From: CAWAYH01 sp963786195
GTDB lineage: Bacteria; Acidobacteriota; Vicinamibacteria; Vicinamibacterales; 2-12-FULL-66-21
Reading direction: 5' to 3'
Assembly (NCBI GenBank): GCA_963786195.1
Contig: CAWAYH010000013.1
Span: 124,001 to 188,000, forward strand
Length of the DNA: 64,000 nucleotides
Shown: piece by piece, positions 12,499-22,687 of the stretch
Position numbering within the stretch: the stretch's first letter is position 1
How the letters are laid out: each line of letters begins with the position of its first letter
Translations under genes and position numbers: made by a program
The notes under the pieces: generated by a model
What the model saw: the letters and a program-made list of their open reading frames with translations, nothing else
Told to the model about the DNA's origin: nothing
Database searches by the model: none

Positions 12499-14257
12499 TC
12501 AGGGTTGGTTCACCGGTTCTTCGGTCTGTTCCCGATCGAAGATCTGCAGCGCATAGAGCTTCGAGTAGACGCCGTCCCGCCGCGCCAGCAGCTCGTCGTG
12601 CCGCCCTATTTCAGCGACGCGGCCCCGCTCGAGCGTCACGATCAAATCGGCGCGCCTGACGGTGGACAGCCGGTGCGCGATCACGAAGGACGTGCGGTTG
12701 CGCATGAGGTTGGCCAGCGCCTCCTGCACGAGCCGCTCCGATTCGGAATCGAGAGACGAAGTCGCTTCGTCCAGGATGAGCATCGGCGAGTTCTTCAAGA
12801 GCGCCCTGGCAATCGCGAGCCGCTGCCGCTGGCCCCCTGACAGCCGCTGGCCACGCTCGCCGATCCACGTGTCGTACCCCTCGGGCATCGCCGTGATGAA
12901 TTCGTGCGCGTGCGCCGCGCGCGCGGCAGCCTCGATCGCGGTCTGCGACGCGCCGGACGAGCCGTACGCGATGTTGCTCGCCACGCTCTCGTCGAACAGC
13001 ACCGTCTCCTGGGTGACGATGCCCGACCTGAGCGCGGAGCGACTTCAGCGTGACGTCGCGGATGTCGACGCCGTCGATGAGAATGGCCCCGGACGTCACG
13101 TCGAAGAATCGCGGGATCAGGTTCACGAGGCTGGTCTTGCCGGCCCCGCTCAGACCGACGATCGCGATCATCTGTCCGGCGCGCACCGAGAACGACACGT
13201 CGCGCAGGACGTACTTGCCGGATCCATCCTCGTAGGCGAAGCTGACGTTCCGATACTCGATCTGATACCGCAGGGGCGCCAGCACGCTGGCGCCCGGCCG
13301 TTCGCGGACCTCGGAGTGCGTGTCGAGCATCTCGAAGATGCGCTCGGACGCTGCCATGGCCTGCTGCAGGTTGGTGTTCACCCGGCTGAGTTTCTTGATC
13401 GGCGTGTACATCATCAGGGCGGCGAACACGAACGCCAGAAACGATCCCTGCGTCATCCGCTCGTCCGCAATCTGGCGGCTGCCGTAGAGGATCAATCCGG
13501 CGATCGCCACGCCCCCGAGGAACTCCATGATGGGCGGCAGCAGCGACACGGTGCTCGTCACCTTGAGGTTCGTTCGATAGAGACGCTCGGACGCATCCTG
13601 GAAGCGACGCGTCTCGTGCGACTCCGCGCCGAACGCTTTCACGATGCGATGGCCGGTGAAGGCCTCGGCCGTGATGTGGGACAGATGCTCGAGCTGTTCC
13701 TGGCTGCGTCGCGACGTCCGCCGCACACGCTGGCCCAGCCGGACGATCGGATAGACCACGATCGGCGCGCCCGTCACGCAGACGAGCGCCAGCTTGTAGT
13801 CGTAGTAGAAGAGCGCGCCGGCGAATCCGATGAGCGCCAGGCCTTCGCGCAGCAGGTCGCCGACGGTCTCGGAGACCACCAGCTGCACCTGCGTGACGTC
13901 GTTGGTGATCCGCGACATCAGCTGACCGGTGGCGCGCCGGCTGAAGAACCCCGCGGACTGCCCCAGAATGTGCTGGAACAACTCGTTGCGGAGGTCGCGC
14001 ACGACACGCTGCCCGATGTCCGTCATCAGGTAGGCGGAGAAATAGGCGCCGACACCCTTGAAGAAGTACACGACGAGAATCGCCACGGCCCAGAACTTGA
14101 GGTCGACCTGCTTGGGGAGCGCTTTGTCGAGAATCGGCTGGATGAGGACGACGAGCCCGGCGGACGCGGCAGCGTAGAAGAGCATCGCCGCCACGGCGGC
14201 GACGAATCGCCCGGTGTAGGGCCGGGCGTACCCGATCAGGCGAGAGAAGACACTCAC
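12499..14257 (-). CDS. msbA: MsbA-type lipid ABC exporter, permease-ATPase fusion (one frameshift)
   Basis: A six-helix exporter domain occupies roughly residues 15-320, followed by an ATPase with Walker A GLSGAGKTS, signature LSGGQRQR, Walker B MLILDEATS and the H-loop AHRLS. MsbA flips lipid A-core or other lipid-linked glycans across the inner membrane. The frame breaks near 13025, at the Q-loop, and continues as LFDESVASNIAYG. The GTG start overlaps the TGA of the upstream glycosyltransferase, so it belongs to the ugd-galE-GT2 operon, which points to export of a glycolipid rather than a drug. Confidence 0.9.
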
Positions 14258-14964
14258 TCAGTAAACCGGTATTTCAGCAGGACCCACAGCGCCACGAAGC
14301 CGTCCCGCCACGTAATCTTCTTCCCTTCCTCGTACCCTCGACCATCGTACGTGATCGGCACCTCGTAGACGCGATAGTGCCGCTTGAAAATCTTCGCCGT
14401 CAGCTCGGGCTCGATGCCGAACCCGTCCGACTTGAGCGCCATCGACCGGAGCACTTCCGTCCGCATGACCTTGTAGCAGGTTTCCATGTCCGTCAGCATC
14501 GTGTTGTAGAGCACGTTGGTGACCAGCGTCAGAAACCGGTTGCCGGCGTAGTGCGTGAACAGGAACACCCGATGCCGGCCGAGAAAGCGCGATCCGTACA
14601 CGACGTCCGCCCGTCCCTCGCAGATCAGCGAGATCAGCTCGGGAAATTCCTCCGGTGAGTACTCCAGGTCCGCGTCCTGGATGATCACGAGGTCGCCGGT
14701 GACCTCCTCGAACCCCCGCCGCAGCGCGGCGCCTTTCCCGGCGTTGGCCGGCTGCAGAACGAGCTTGAACGGCAGCTCCCGCGCCAGCCCCGCCAGGATG
14801 TCCCTCGTCCCGTCCTTCGACCCGTCGTCGACGACAATGAGCTCGATCCGGACCGGGACGGCGAGGACGCGCCGGATCATCTCGTCAATCGTCGCCCGCT
14901 CGTTGTACACGGGCATCACGACGGACAGAAGCGGGTTGACGAGCTGTCCCTGCAGTCGCGACAT
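14254..14964 (-). CDS. Family 2 glycosyltransferase (polyprenol-phosphate sugar transferase-like)
   Basis: A GT-A fold is shown by SVVMPVYNERATIDEMI, VVDDGSKDGT, NAGKGAALRRGF and the metal-binding QDADLEY. The sequence resembles dolichol-phosphate mannosyltransferases and undecaprenyl-phosphate glycosyltransferases without the membrane tail; length is 236 aa. It would move a sugar from a nucleotide donor to a polyprenyl phosphate. The ATG overlaps the galE TAA by one base, and its own TGA overlaps the msbA GTG. It is in frame with part of ugd and galE because of errors there, but the internal start and overlap make the boundary clear. Confidence 0.9.
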   Translation of the reverse strand: MSRLQGQLVNPLLSVVMPVYNERATIDEMIRRVLAVPVRIELIVVDDGSKDGTRDILAGLARELPFKLVLQPANAGKGAALRRGFEEVTGDLVIIQDADLEYSPEEFPELISLICEGRADVVYGSRFLGRHRVFLFTHYAGNRFLTLVTNVLYNTMLTDMETCYKVMRTEVLRSMALKSDGFGIEPELTAKIFKRHYRVYEVPITYDGRGYEEGKKITWRDGFVALWVLLKYRFTE

Positions 14965-15966
14965 TATGCGCCCATCCGCGCGGCATATCCCCGGGGATGC
15001 GCCGCGCGCCAGCGCCACGCCGTTTCGACGATGACGTCGAGCGCCTCGGTACTGCGGCCGCCAGCCAAGTTCGCGCTTGATGCGATCGCTGGCCGCGAAC
15101 AGCGCGGCCGGATCGCCATCGCGCCGGGGGCTGACCGAGAAGGAGACGCGCTTTCCCGTTACTCGCTCGACCGAGGCCAGGACCTCCCGTACCGAGATCG
15201 GGTGCCGTTCCCGAGGTTGTACACCGTCGACGGGGCGCCGCTGCGGAGGGCGTCGAGCGCCAGCACGTGCGCCGACGCGAGATCGGTGACGTGGATGTAG
15301 TCGCTGAGGCACGTCCCGTCCGGCGTCGGATAGTCGTCGCCGTAGATCTGAAAGGTGGTTCGCCCGAGGACGGTATCGATCGCGCGCGGGATGACGTGGA
15401 TCTCCGGGTCGTGATCCTCGCCGAGCTCCCCGTCCGGATCCGCGCCGGCGGCGTTGAAATACCGGAGCGCGATCGATCGAAGACCGTACGCCCTCTCGAT
15501 AGTGCGGGAGCGCCTGCTCGATCGCGAGCTTCGTCTGGCCGTACACGTTGATCGGCTGTTTGGGCACGTCCTCGTCGATCGGGGTACGCGCCGGCGTTCC
15601 GAAGATGGCGCACGTCGACGAGAATACGAAGCGATTCACGCCAGACGCGACCATGGCGTCGAGCACCGACAGCGCGCCCGACACGTTGTTGCGATAGTAC
15701 CCGGCGGGATCGCGGACCGAATCACCCACCGACAACCACGCCGCGAAGTGCATCACGGCGTCGACGTCATGCTCCTGCATCACCGACTTCAGCCGCGGCC
15801 GTGTCGTGGATGTCCGCCTCCACGACGGCAGTGGCATGCGTCGTCGCCGGCCGGTGGCCCTGCGAGAGATTGTCGAAGACGATGACCGAGTCGCCGCGCG
15901 CCCGAGCGCCTTGACGAGATGGCTGCCGATGTAGCCCGCGCCACCAGTAACCAGCACGGCGCTCAA
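14964..15966 (-). CDS. galE: UDP-glucose 4-epimerase (several frameshifts)
   Basis: GalE interconverts UDP-glucose and UDP-galactose with bound NAD. The Rossmann motif VTGGAGYIGSH follows the start, then DAVMHFAAW, FSSTCAIFG, the catalytic YGQTK, and a C-terminus with YNLGN, VLASVERVTGKRV and GWRPQY. The probable TTG start at 15966 overlaps the ugd stop. Frame changes occur near 15895, 15800, 15510 and once more towards the C-terminus; the missing stretches (for example GDSVIVFDNLSQGHRPA) read correctly in other frames, so the gene is probably intact in the organism. Confidence 0.88.
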
Positions 15967-17262
15967 GGTCGCCCCATCGAATAGTAGGTGAAGCCCTGCG
16001 AGCGAATGTGTTCGGAGTTGTAGATGTTGCGGCCGTCGAAAATCACCGGCGTCCGCATGAGTTTGCGCATCCGTCCGTAGTCGGGCTCGCGGAACTCGTT
16101 CCACTCGGTCACGATCGCCAGCCCGTCGGCGCCCGTCAGCGCGGCGTAGCTGTTGTCGGCGTAGCTGATCTTCGAGCCGAAGATGCTCCGCGCGACCTTC
16201 GTCGCCTCGGGATCGTAGGCGTGCACCGATGCGCCCGCAGACAGCAGCCCGTAGATGAGCGGCACGGCCGGCGCCTCGCGCATGTCGTCGGTCCTCGGCT
16301 TGAACGCGAGCCCCCAGAGGGCAATGCGCTTGCCCTTCAGCGAGCCGAAGTGCGCCTCCATCTTGGCGATCAGCCGGCGCTTCTGGCGCTCGTTGACCGA
16401 TTCGACCGCCCGCAGAATCTGGAAGTCGTAGTCCTTGTCGGCGGCAAAGCGAAGCATCGCCTTGACGTCCTTCGGAAAGCAGCTGCCCCCGTAGCCGACA
16501 CCCGGGAACAGGAACGACGCGCCGATCCGCTTGTCCGACGGCGACGGCATGGCGCACCTGATCGACGTTCGCGCCCACGGCTTCGCAGACGTTGGCCACC
16601 TCGTTCATGAATGAGATGCGCGTCGCGAGCATGGCGTTCGCCGCATACTTGCAGAGCTCGGCGCTCGCGCAGTCCATCATCATGATCGGCGCGCCGGTGC
16701 GCGTGAACGGCGCGTACAGCTCGTGCATCAACTCGCTCGACCGCGGATCTTCGGCGCCGATGACGACGCGGTCCGGCTTCATGAAGTCGTCGATCGCCGC
16801 GCCCTGCTTGAGGAATTCGGGATTGCTGACCACGCTGAATGGATGAGTCGTCTCGCGCCGGATGACCTCGCGGACCCGCGCCGCGGTGCCGACCGGAACC
16901 GTGCTCTTGTTGACGACGACCTTGTAGCCGTTCATCGCGCGGGCAATGTCGCGCGCGACGGCGAGCACGTGCTGAAGGTCTGCCGAGCCGTCCTCGCCGG
17001 TGGGCGTTCCGACGGCGATGAAAATGATCTGCGAGTGGCGCACGCCCCGGGCGAGCGCCGTCGTGAACGTCAGGCGTTTTTCGGCCCTGTTCTTCCGGAC
17101 GATTTCCTCGAGACCGGGCTCATAGATCGGAATCTTGCCCTGCTGGAGCATCCGGATCTTCGCGGGATCCTTGTCCACGCAGATGACGTCGTTGCCGTTC
17201 TCGGCCAGACACGCACCTGCGACGAGCCCCACGTAACCGCTTCCAACGACCGCAATCTTCAT
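15963..17262 (-). CDS. ugd: UDP-glucose 6-dehydrogenase (one frameshift)
   Basis: Ugd oxidises UDP-glucose to UDP-glucuronate using two NAD+. The NAD motif GSGYVGLV is at the N-terminus, KSTVPVGT and NPEFLKQG follow, the catalytic cysteine is in GYGGSCFPKD, and the UDP-binding C-terminal domain has WGLAFKPRTDDMREAP. The frame breaks once near 16555. I take ATG 17262, not the TTG directly before it. It is the first gene of the minus-strand envelope operon and supplies the substrate for the decarboxylase at 24.2 kb. Confidence 0.93.
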
Positions 17263-17396
17263 CAATCACCCGCCCCCGCACGAGCCAACCCTGCCGGATA
17301 CAAAACCCTAAGCCTAGCACGCCGCAAAAACGCTGTCAATCTATTGACCGGCAAGGGTTTACCCTCAAGAAGCGGAAATGTTAGCATTGGCGGCGC

Positions 17397-18516
17397 GTGC
17401 ACGCCCTCATCGACTATCGGCCCGCTCTGCGGGAGCGAACAGGCGTCGGCGAGTATGCCCATGAGCTGGCACGGGCGCTCGTCAGGAAGCTGCAGCCAGC
17501 GGACCAGGTGACGCTGTTTTCCAGCTCCTGGAAGGATCGGCTGCCGTCGGACGTCATCCCCGGCGCACGAGTCGTCGACGTCCGGGTGCCCGTCCGGCGT
17601 TCTGAATCTTGCCTGGCATCGCCTCGAGTGGCCGCCCGTCGAGCGGTTTGCAGGAGCGATCGACGTCGCACACGCCATGCACCCGCTGCTCATTCCCGCC
17701 AGGGACGCGGCGCAGATCGTGACGATTCACGATCTCTACTTCCTGGACCGGCCCGAGAACACGACCGCCGAGATTCGACGCGACTACGCGTCGCTCGTCG
17801 CAGCCCACGCGCAGCGTGCCGACGCCGTGATCGTCAACTCCGACTACACGTCGTCGCAGGTCCAATCGCGGTTGCAGGTGCCCGCCGCCCGCATCACGGT
17901 CTGCCGTCCGGGCGCACCGGCGTGGCAAGCACAGGCGTCGCGACCGTCGCCAGCGCGCGCAGGCCACGTGCTTTTCGTCGGCACGCTCGAGCCGCGCAAG
18001 AACGTGGGTCTGTTGTTACGTGCGTATCAGCGCGTGCTGGGCAGGATGCTGGTGACTCCCCCGCTCGTGCTGGCCGGCCGGGTCACCGAGTCCGGTCGGC
18101 CCCTGCTGGACGAGCTGGACCGCGCGCCGCTGGCGGGCCACGCGCGGCACGTCGGGTTCGTCAACGACGCGGAGCGTCAGCGTCTCTATCGCGAGGCCGC
18201 GCTGCTCGTCCTTCCGTCGTTCGACGAGGGCTTCGGCATTCCCGCGGTGGAGGCCATGACGATGGGCGTACCCGTCGTCGCGTCGAACCGCGGCGCGTTG
18301 CCGGAAGTGATCGGGGACGCCGGTCTGCTGGTCGATCCTGAAGACGAGGCCGGCGTCGCGGCGGCGATCGAACGAATGTTGACAGACGCGGCGTTTGCGC
18401 AGCGTTGCGCCTCGGAAGGGATGAAGCGCGCCAGCCAATTCAGCTGGGATGCCAGCGCCGCCCGTCTCCTGGACGCGTATGCCGCGGCGATCGAGACGCG
18501 CCGCGCCCGATCCTGA
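17397..18516 (+). CDS. Family 4 glycosyltransferase (one frameshift)
   Basis: A GT-B enzyme with N-terminal acceptor domain (GVGEYAHELARAL) and a donor domain showing FVGTLEPRKNV, LPSFDEGFGIPAVEAMTMGVPVVAS and the EX7E glutamates. The frame breaks near 17600; the lost segment VLNLAWHRLEWPPVE reads in the third frame. It begins with a GTG 135 bases from the divergent ugd gene and ends TGATG into the next glycosyltransferase. Donor and acceptor sugars cannot be read from the sequence. Confidence 0.9.
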
Positions 18517-19595
18517 TGCGTCCGCTGCGAATCGGCGTCGATGCGCGGGAGCTGCTCGGCGACGCGACGGGCGTGGGACGCTACCTGGGCGAGCTGCTGC
18601 GTCGATGGACGATCCGGAGGGACGCGGGCCGCCGGCAGTTTCTGCTCTACGCTCCCGAGCCCCTGCCGCTTCCACCCAACCGCGCCGTCGAGGTGCGGGT
18701 CGTCGGCAGCGGACGCGGGACCTGGTGGGAACAGACGCATCTCCGCCGCGCCGTGCGCGCGGATCGCCCCGACGTGTTCTTTTCGCCGGCCTACACGGCG
18801 CCGCTCGGCACGAACACGCCGCTGGCGGTGACGATCCACGACATCTCGTTCATCGCCCATCCGGAGTGGTTTCGCGCGGGCGAGGGTCTGCGCCGACGCC
18901 TGCTGACCAGCCGCGCCGCCCGCGACGCGTCGGTGGTTTTCACGGATTCGGAGTTCTCGCGCAGCGAAATCGAGCGGCACCTGCGCGTGGAGCGCTCGAG
19001 GATCCAGGTCATCTCGCCTGGCGTGACCTCGCGCGCCGGACGCGCCGCCCGCGAGCCGCTCGTGCTCTTCGTGGGCACGCTGTTCAATCGCAGGCGCCTG
19101 CCCGACCTGATCGCGGCGTTCGCGCGGGCGACGATGGATCTGCGTCAGACCCGCCTGGTGATAGTCGGCAGCAATCGCACGTGGCCCCGGCAGGATCTGA
19201 CGGCGATTGCGACCGCGCACGGCGTGGCCGACCGGACTGAGCTGCTGAGCTACGTCCCGGAGTCCGCGCTCGCGGATCTGTACGCGCGCGCCTCGGTCTT
19301 CGCCTTCCTGTCGGAGTACGAGGGATTCGGTCTGACCCCGCTCGAGGCGCTGTCCGCGGGAGTGCCGCCGCTCGTGCTGGACACGCCGGTCGCGCGCGAA
19401 GTTCTCGGCGACGCCGCGGTCTTCGTGCGCCACGACGACATCGGGGCAACGGCAGACGCGCTGCGAGCGCTGCTGACCCAGCCCGATCAGCGGGCGCGGA
19501 TCGTCGCGCGTGGCGCACCGGTGCTCCGCCGGTACTCCTGGGAGTCGGCGGCCGCCCGCACCCTCGAACACCTCGAGAGGGTCGCGCCGCGATGA
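18516..19595 (+). CDS. Family 4 glycosyltransferase
   Basis: Intact GT-B protein of 359 aa starting MRPLRIGVDARELLGDATG. The donor domain contains FVGTLFNRRRLPDL and SEYEGFGLTPLEALSAGVPP, the family's catalytic loop with both glutamates. I chose ATG 18516 because it overlaps the preceding stop (TGATG) and begins at the conserved strand, rather than the longer open frame from 18405. It also overlaps the next gene by four bases. Confidence 0.92.
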   Translation: MRPLRIGVDARELLGDATGVGRYLGELLRRWTIRRDAGRRQFLLYAPEPLPLPPNRAVEVRVVGSGRGTWWEQTHLRRAVRADRPDVFFSPAYTAPLGTNTPLAVTIHDISFIAHPEWFRAGEGLRRRLLTSRAARDASVVFTDSEFSRSEIERHLRVERSRIQVISPGVTSRAGRAAREPLVLFVGTLFNRRRLPDLIAAFARATMDLRQTRLVIVGSNRTWPRQDLTAIATAHGVADRTELLSYVPESALADLYARASVFAFLSEYEGFGLTPLEALSAGVPPLVLDTPVAREVLGDAAVFVRHDDIGATADALRALLTQPDQRARIVARGAPVLRRYSWESAAARTLEHLERVAPR

Positions 19596-20411
19596 CGCTC
19601 TCGATCGTGATCGTCACGTTCAACGGCCGCGCTCACCTGGAGCGGTGTCTCGAGTCTCTCCACACCGCTCCGCCGGCGATACCGCACGACATCACGGTCG
19701 TCGACAACGCCTCGACGGACGGGAGCGCGGCGGCGATCCGGGCGCGCTGGCCGGACGTGCAGGTCATCGAGCTCGATGCGAACCGCGGGTTCGCCGCCGG
19801 CAACAACGTCGGCATTCGCGCCACGCGCGGCGAGCTCGTCCTGCTGCTGAACAACGATACGGTCGTCCCGCAGGGCGCCATCGATACCCTCGCGGCCCGG
19901 CTCCAGGCCCATCCGGACGCCGCCGTCGCGGGCCCCCTGCTGGTCGACGCGTCGGGGACGATGCGAGCTCTCGTTCGGGCCCATGATCTCGCCGCTGGGC
20001 GAGCTCAGGCAGAAGACGCTGCGGGCCCTGTACGCCCGTCGCGTCGCGGGCGTCACCGGGTGGGTCGAGCGCGAGACCGGCCGCGAGCACTTCGTGGACT
20101 GGGTCAGCGGCGCCTGCCTGCTCGTGCACCGGCGTGACGCGGAAGCCGTCGGCCTTCTCGACGAGCGCTACTTCCTCTACACCGAGGACGTCGACTTCTG
20201 CGCCGCCATTCGCGCGCGCGGCCGCCGCGTCCTGTTCACGCCCGCCTCGCGGCTGACGCACCTGCGGGGCCGGTCGCGGGCCACCGCCGCGTCCGAGATG
20301 CAGTCGGCCTACCGGCGCAGCCAGATTGCGTTTTACGAGAAGCATCACCCGCGCTGGGCGCCGGTGCTTCGCGCGTATCTGAGGCTCAAGGGAGAAGAGC
20401 CAGCCCGCTGA
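19592..20411 (+). CDS. Family 2 glycosyltransferase, rhamnosyltransferase-like (one frameshift)
   Basis: The GT-A core shows SIVIVTFNGRAHLERCLESL, VVDNASTDGS, NRGFAAGNN and LLLNNDTVV, and the C-terminal half has FVDWVSGACLLV and DERYFLYTEDVDFC, the arrangement seen in WbbL-type rhamnosyltransferases. The frame breaks near 19966, where ELSFGPMISP joins the two parts. It overlaps the preceding gene by four bases (ATGACG start at 19592). Likely adds a deoxyhexose to the envelope glycan; the sugar is inferred from family only. Confidence 0.9.
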
Positions 20412-20426
20412 TAGAATCCAGGCCCA

Positions 20427-21539
20427 GTGCGTATCGCCATCGACGCCCGGAAGCTGCGCGACTACGGGGTCGGGACCTACGTCCGGAACCTGCTGCAGCA
20501 CCTGTCCCGTCTCGATCGCACGACGGAGTACGTGGTCCTCTGCCGCGGGAACGACTGCCAGACGGTCGGTGCGCTCGGCGAGAACTTTCGCTCCGTCACC
20601 GAATCGGCGCCGGGTTATTCCTTGCGCGAGCAGGTCACGGTGCCGCTCGACCTCCGGCGGGAACGGGTTGACCTGTTCCACTCGCCGCACTACGTCCTGC
20701 CGCTGGTGACGCCGTGCAAATCGGTGGTGACAATCCACGATTGCATCCACCTGCGGTTCCCGCAATACCTCCCGAATCGCCTGGCGTACGCCTACGCGCG
20801 GACCGCGCTGTGGATCGCCGCGCACCGCTCGAACCGGATCATCACGGTCTCCGAGGCATCCAAGCGCGACATCCTCGAGTACTTCCGCGTCGCACCCGAG
20901 AAGATCGACGTAATCCACAACGCGTTCGACGAGCGTTTCGCTGAGCCGCCGCCGGAGGAGGAAGTCGCGCGGATCCGCGAGCGGTATCAGCTGAACGACC
21001 CGTTCGTGCTCTACGCCGGCAATATCAAGCCGCACAAGAACATCGAATGCCTCATCGAAGCGTTCAACACGCTGCGGCGGCACGGGTTCGATCAGGTCAA
21101 GCTGCTCATCATCGGCGACGAGGTCTCCAAGTACGCCACGCTCAGGCACTCCGTCCATCGCTACAAGCTGCACAAGCATGTGAGGTTCTTCGGGTTCGTC
21201 CCGTCGCAGACGCTCGCCATCCTGTACCGGCTTGCCGCGGTGTTCGTGTTTCCGTCGCTCTACGAGGGGTTCGGCCTGCCGCCGCTCGAAGCGATGGCGA
21301 GCGGGACGCCGGTCATCACCTCGAACGTCTCCTCACTGCCAGAGGTGGTAGGCGACGCCGCGCTGCTGATCGATCCACGCGACCCGGACGCGATCGCGGA
21401 CGCCATGCGCCGCGTGCTCACCGACGCGGCGCTGCGTGAGGATCTGCGCACGCGCGGCCTGGCGCGCGCGCGTCACTTCTCGTGGGACCGATCGATCGCC
21501 CGCGTCAAGCAGATCTACGACGAGGTGCTGGCCAGCTGA
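20427..21539 (+). CDS. Family 4 glycosyltransferase
   Basis: An intact 370-residue GT-B protein. MRIAIDARKLRDYGVGTYVR opens the acceptor domain; the donor domain shows YAGNIKPHKN, FFGFVPSQTLAILYRLA and PSLYEGFGLPPLEAMASGTP. The sequence is of the mannosyltransferase B type. It starts with GTG fifteen bases after the previous stop and its TGA overlaps the next gene's ATG. Its undisturbed frame within a region full of errors makes it the best reference for codon usage in the cluster. Confidence 0.94.
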   Translation: MRIAIDARKLRDYGVGTYVRNLLQHLSRLDRTTEYVVLCRGNDCQTVGALGENFRSVTESAPGYSLREQVTVPLDLRRERVDLFHSPHYVLPLVTPCKSVVTIHDCIHLRFPQYLPNRLAYAYARTALWIAAHRSNRIITVSEASKRDILEYFRVAPEKIDVIHNAFDERFAEPPPEEEVARIRERYQLNDPFVLYAGNIKPHKNIECLIEAFNTLRRHGFDQVKLLIIGDEVSKYATLRHSVHRYKLHKHVRFFGFVPSQTLAILYRLAAVFVFPSLYEGFGLPPLEAMASGTPVITSNVSSLPEVVGDAALLIDPRDPDAIADAMRRVLTDAALREDLRTRGLARARHFSWDRSIARVKQIYDEVLAS

Positions 21540-22687
21540 TGGCAGGACGAGCGCGCCGAGAATCGCCCTTGTGCACGACTGGCTCACCGGCATGCGCGGC
21601 GGCGAGAAGGTCCTCGACGCCATCTGTGAGTTGCTACCCCGAGGCGCCGCTCTACACACTGGTCCACGTCCCGGGCAGCGTGTCGAAGCGAATCGAGGCG
21701 CGCCGGATCTCATCGTCTCTCGCGCAGCGGCTGCCGGGCGCGCATCGCTTCTACCGGCAGTATCTTCCCCTCTTCCCCGCCGCCGTCGAGATGTTCGACC
21801 TCGATCGCTACGACCTCGTCATCAGCACGAGTCATTGCGCCGTGAAGTCGGTCATTCGGCCGGGCCGGGCGGTGCACGTGAGCTACTGCCACTCGCCCAT
21901 GCGCTACGCCTGGGACCAGTTCAACGAGTACTTCGGACCCGCGAGGGTGGGACCGGCGGCAAGCCGGGTGCTGCGGTCCGTGATGGCCGGCATCGCGCGC
22001 TGGGATGCGTCGACATCGGCGCGCGTGGACCGCTATGTGGCGAATTCCTCGTATGTTGCGGACCGGATCCGCCGATACTATAATCGCGAGTCGACGGTCG
22101 TGTATCCTCCTGTAGACACAGCCTTTTACCGCCCTGACGATTCACAGCGCCAACCGGATTCAGGCTTCCTCGTCGTGTCGGCGCTGGTGCCGTACAAGCG
22201 ACTGGAGGTCGCGATCGACGCCTGCCGACGGCTCGGCGCGCCGCTGCGAATCGTGGGCACCGGGCCCGATCGCGCGCGGCTTCAGGCCCTGGCCGGCTCG
22301 GACGTGCAGTTTCTTGGCTGGCGCAGCGACGACGATCTTCGGGATCTGTACCGGCGCGCCGAAGCCGTCCTCCTCCCGGGAGTCGAGGATTTCGGCATGG
22401 TGCCGGTCGAAGCCCAGGCGTGTGGCTGCCCGGTGGTCGCACTGGCCGTCGGTGGCACGCGGGATACTGTGATGGACGGACAGACGGGCGTGCTCGTCGA
22501 TGACGGCTCGGTTGACGCATTTGCCGGAGGACTCGAGCGCGTCCGGCAGATCGCGTTCGATTCTGCGACGCTTCGCAGCCACGCGGAACGGTTCGGACGG
22601 GAGCAGTTTCTGACAGGTTTTCAGAAGGTCGTCGACGAGGCTACCGCAGCATCGAAGCAACCGGCCGGCCGCGAGGTCGAACCATGA
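21539..22687 (+). CDS. Family 4 glycosyltransferase, WbaZ/GumH-like (two compensating frameshifts)
   Basis: The conserved N-terminus RIALVHDWLTGMRGGEKVLD reads in a different frame from the rest, so two opposite frame changes are needed near 21550 and 21640. The remainder is continuous: SYCHSPMRYAWDQFNEYF, VSALVPYKRLEVAIDA, and GVEDFGMVPVEAQACGCPVVA, typical of mannosyl- or fucosyl-transferases acting on lipid-linked glycans. The ATG overlaps the previous stop (TGATG), and the stop overlaps the following gene by four bases. Confidence 0.88.
   Translation: MAGRARRESPLCTTGSPACAAARRSSTPSVSCYPEAPLYTLVHVPGSVSKRIEARRISSSLAQRLPGAHRFYRQYLPLFPAAVEMFDLDRYDLVISTSHCAVKSVIRPGRAVHVSYCHSPMRYAWDQFNEYFGPARVGPAASRVLRSVMAGIARWDASTSARVDRYVANSSYVADRIRRYYNRESTVVYPPVDTAFYRPDDSQRQPDSGFLVVSALVPYKRLEVAIDACRRLGAPLRIVGTGPDRARLQALAGSDVQFLGWRSDDDLRDLYRRAEAVLLPGVEDFGMVPVEAQACGCPVVALAVGGTRDTVMDGQTGVLVDDGSVDAFAGGLERVRQIAFDSATLRSHAERFGREQFLTGFQKVVDEATAASKQPAGREVEP

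Noticed and set aside
14254..17265. A single 1003-residue fusion of dehydrogenase, epimerase and glycosyltransferase
   Set aside because: The open frame is produced by chance after frameshifts. Stop-start overlaps at 15963-15966 and 14962-14966 mark three separate genes.
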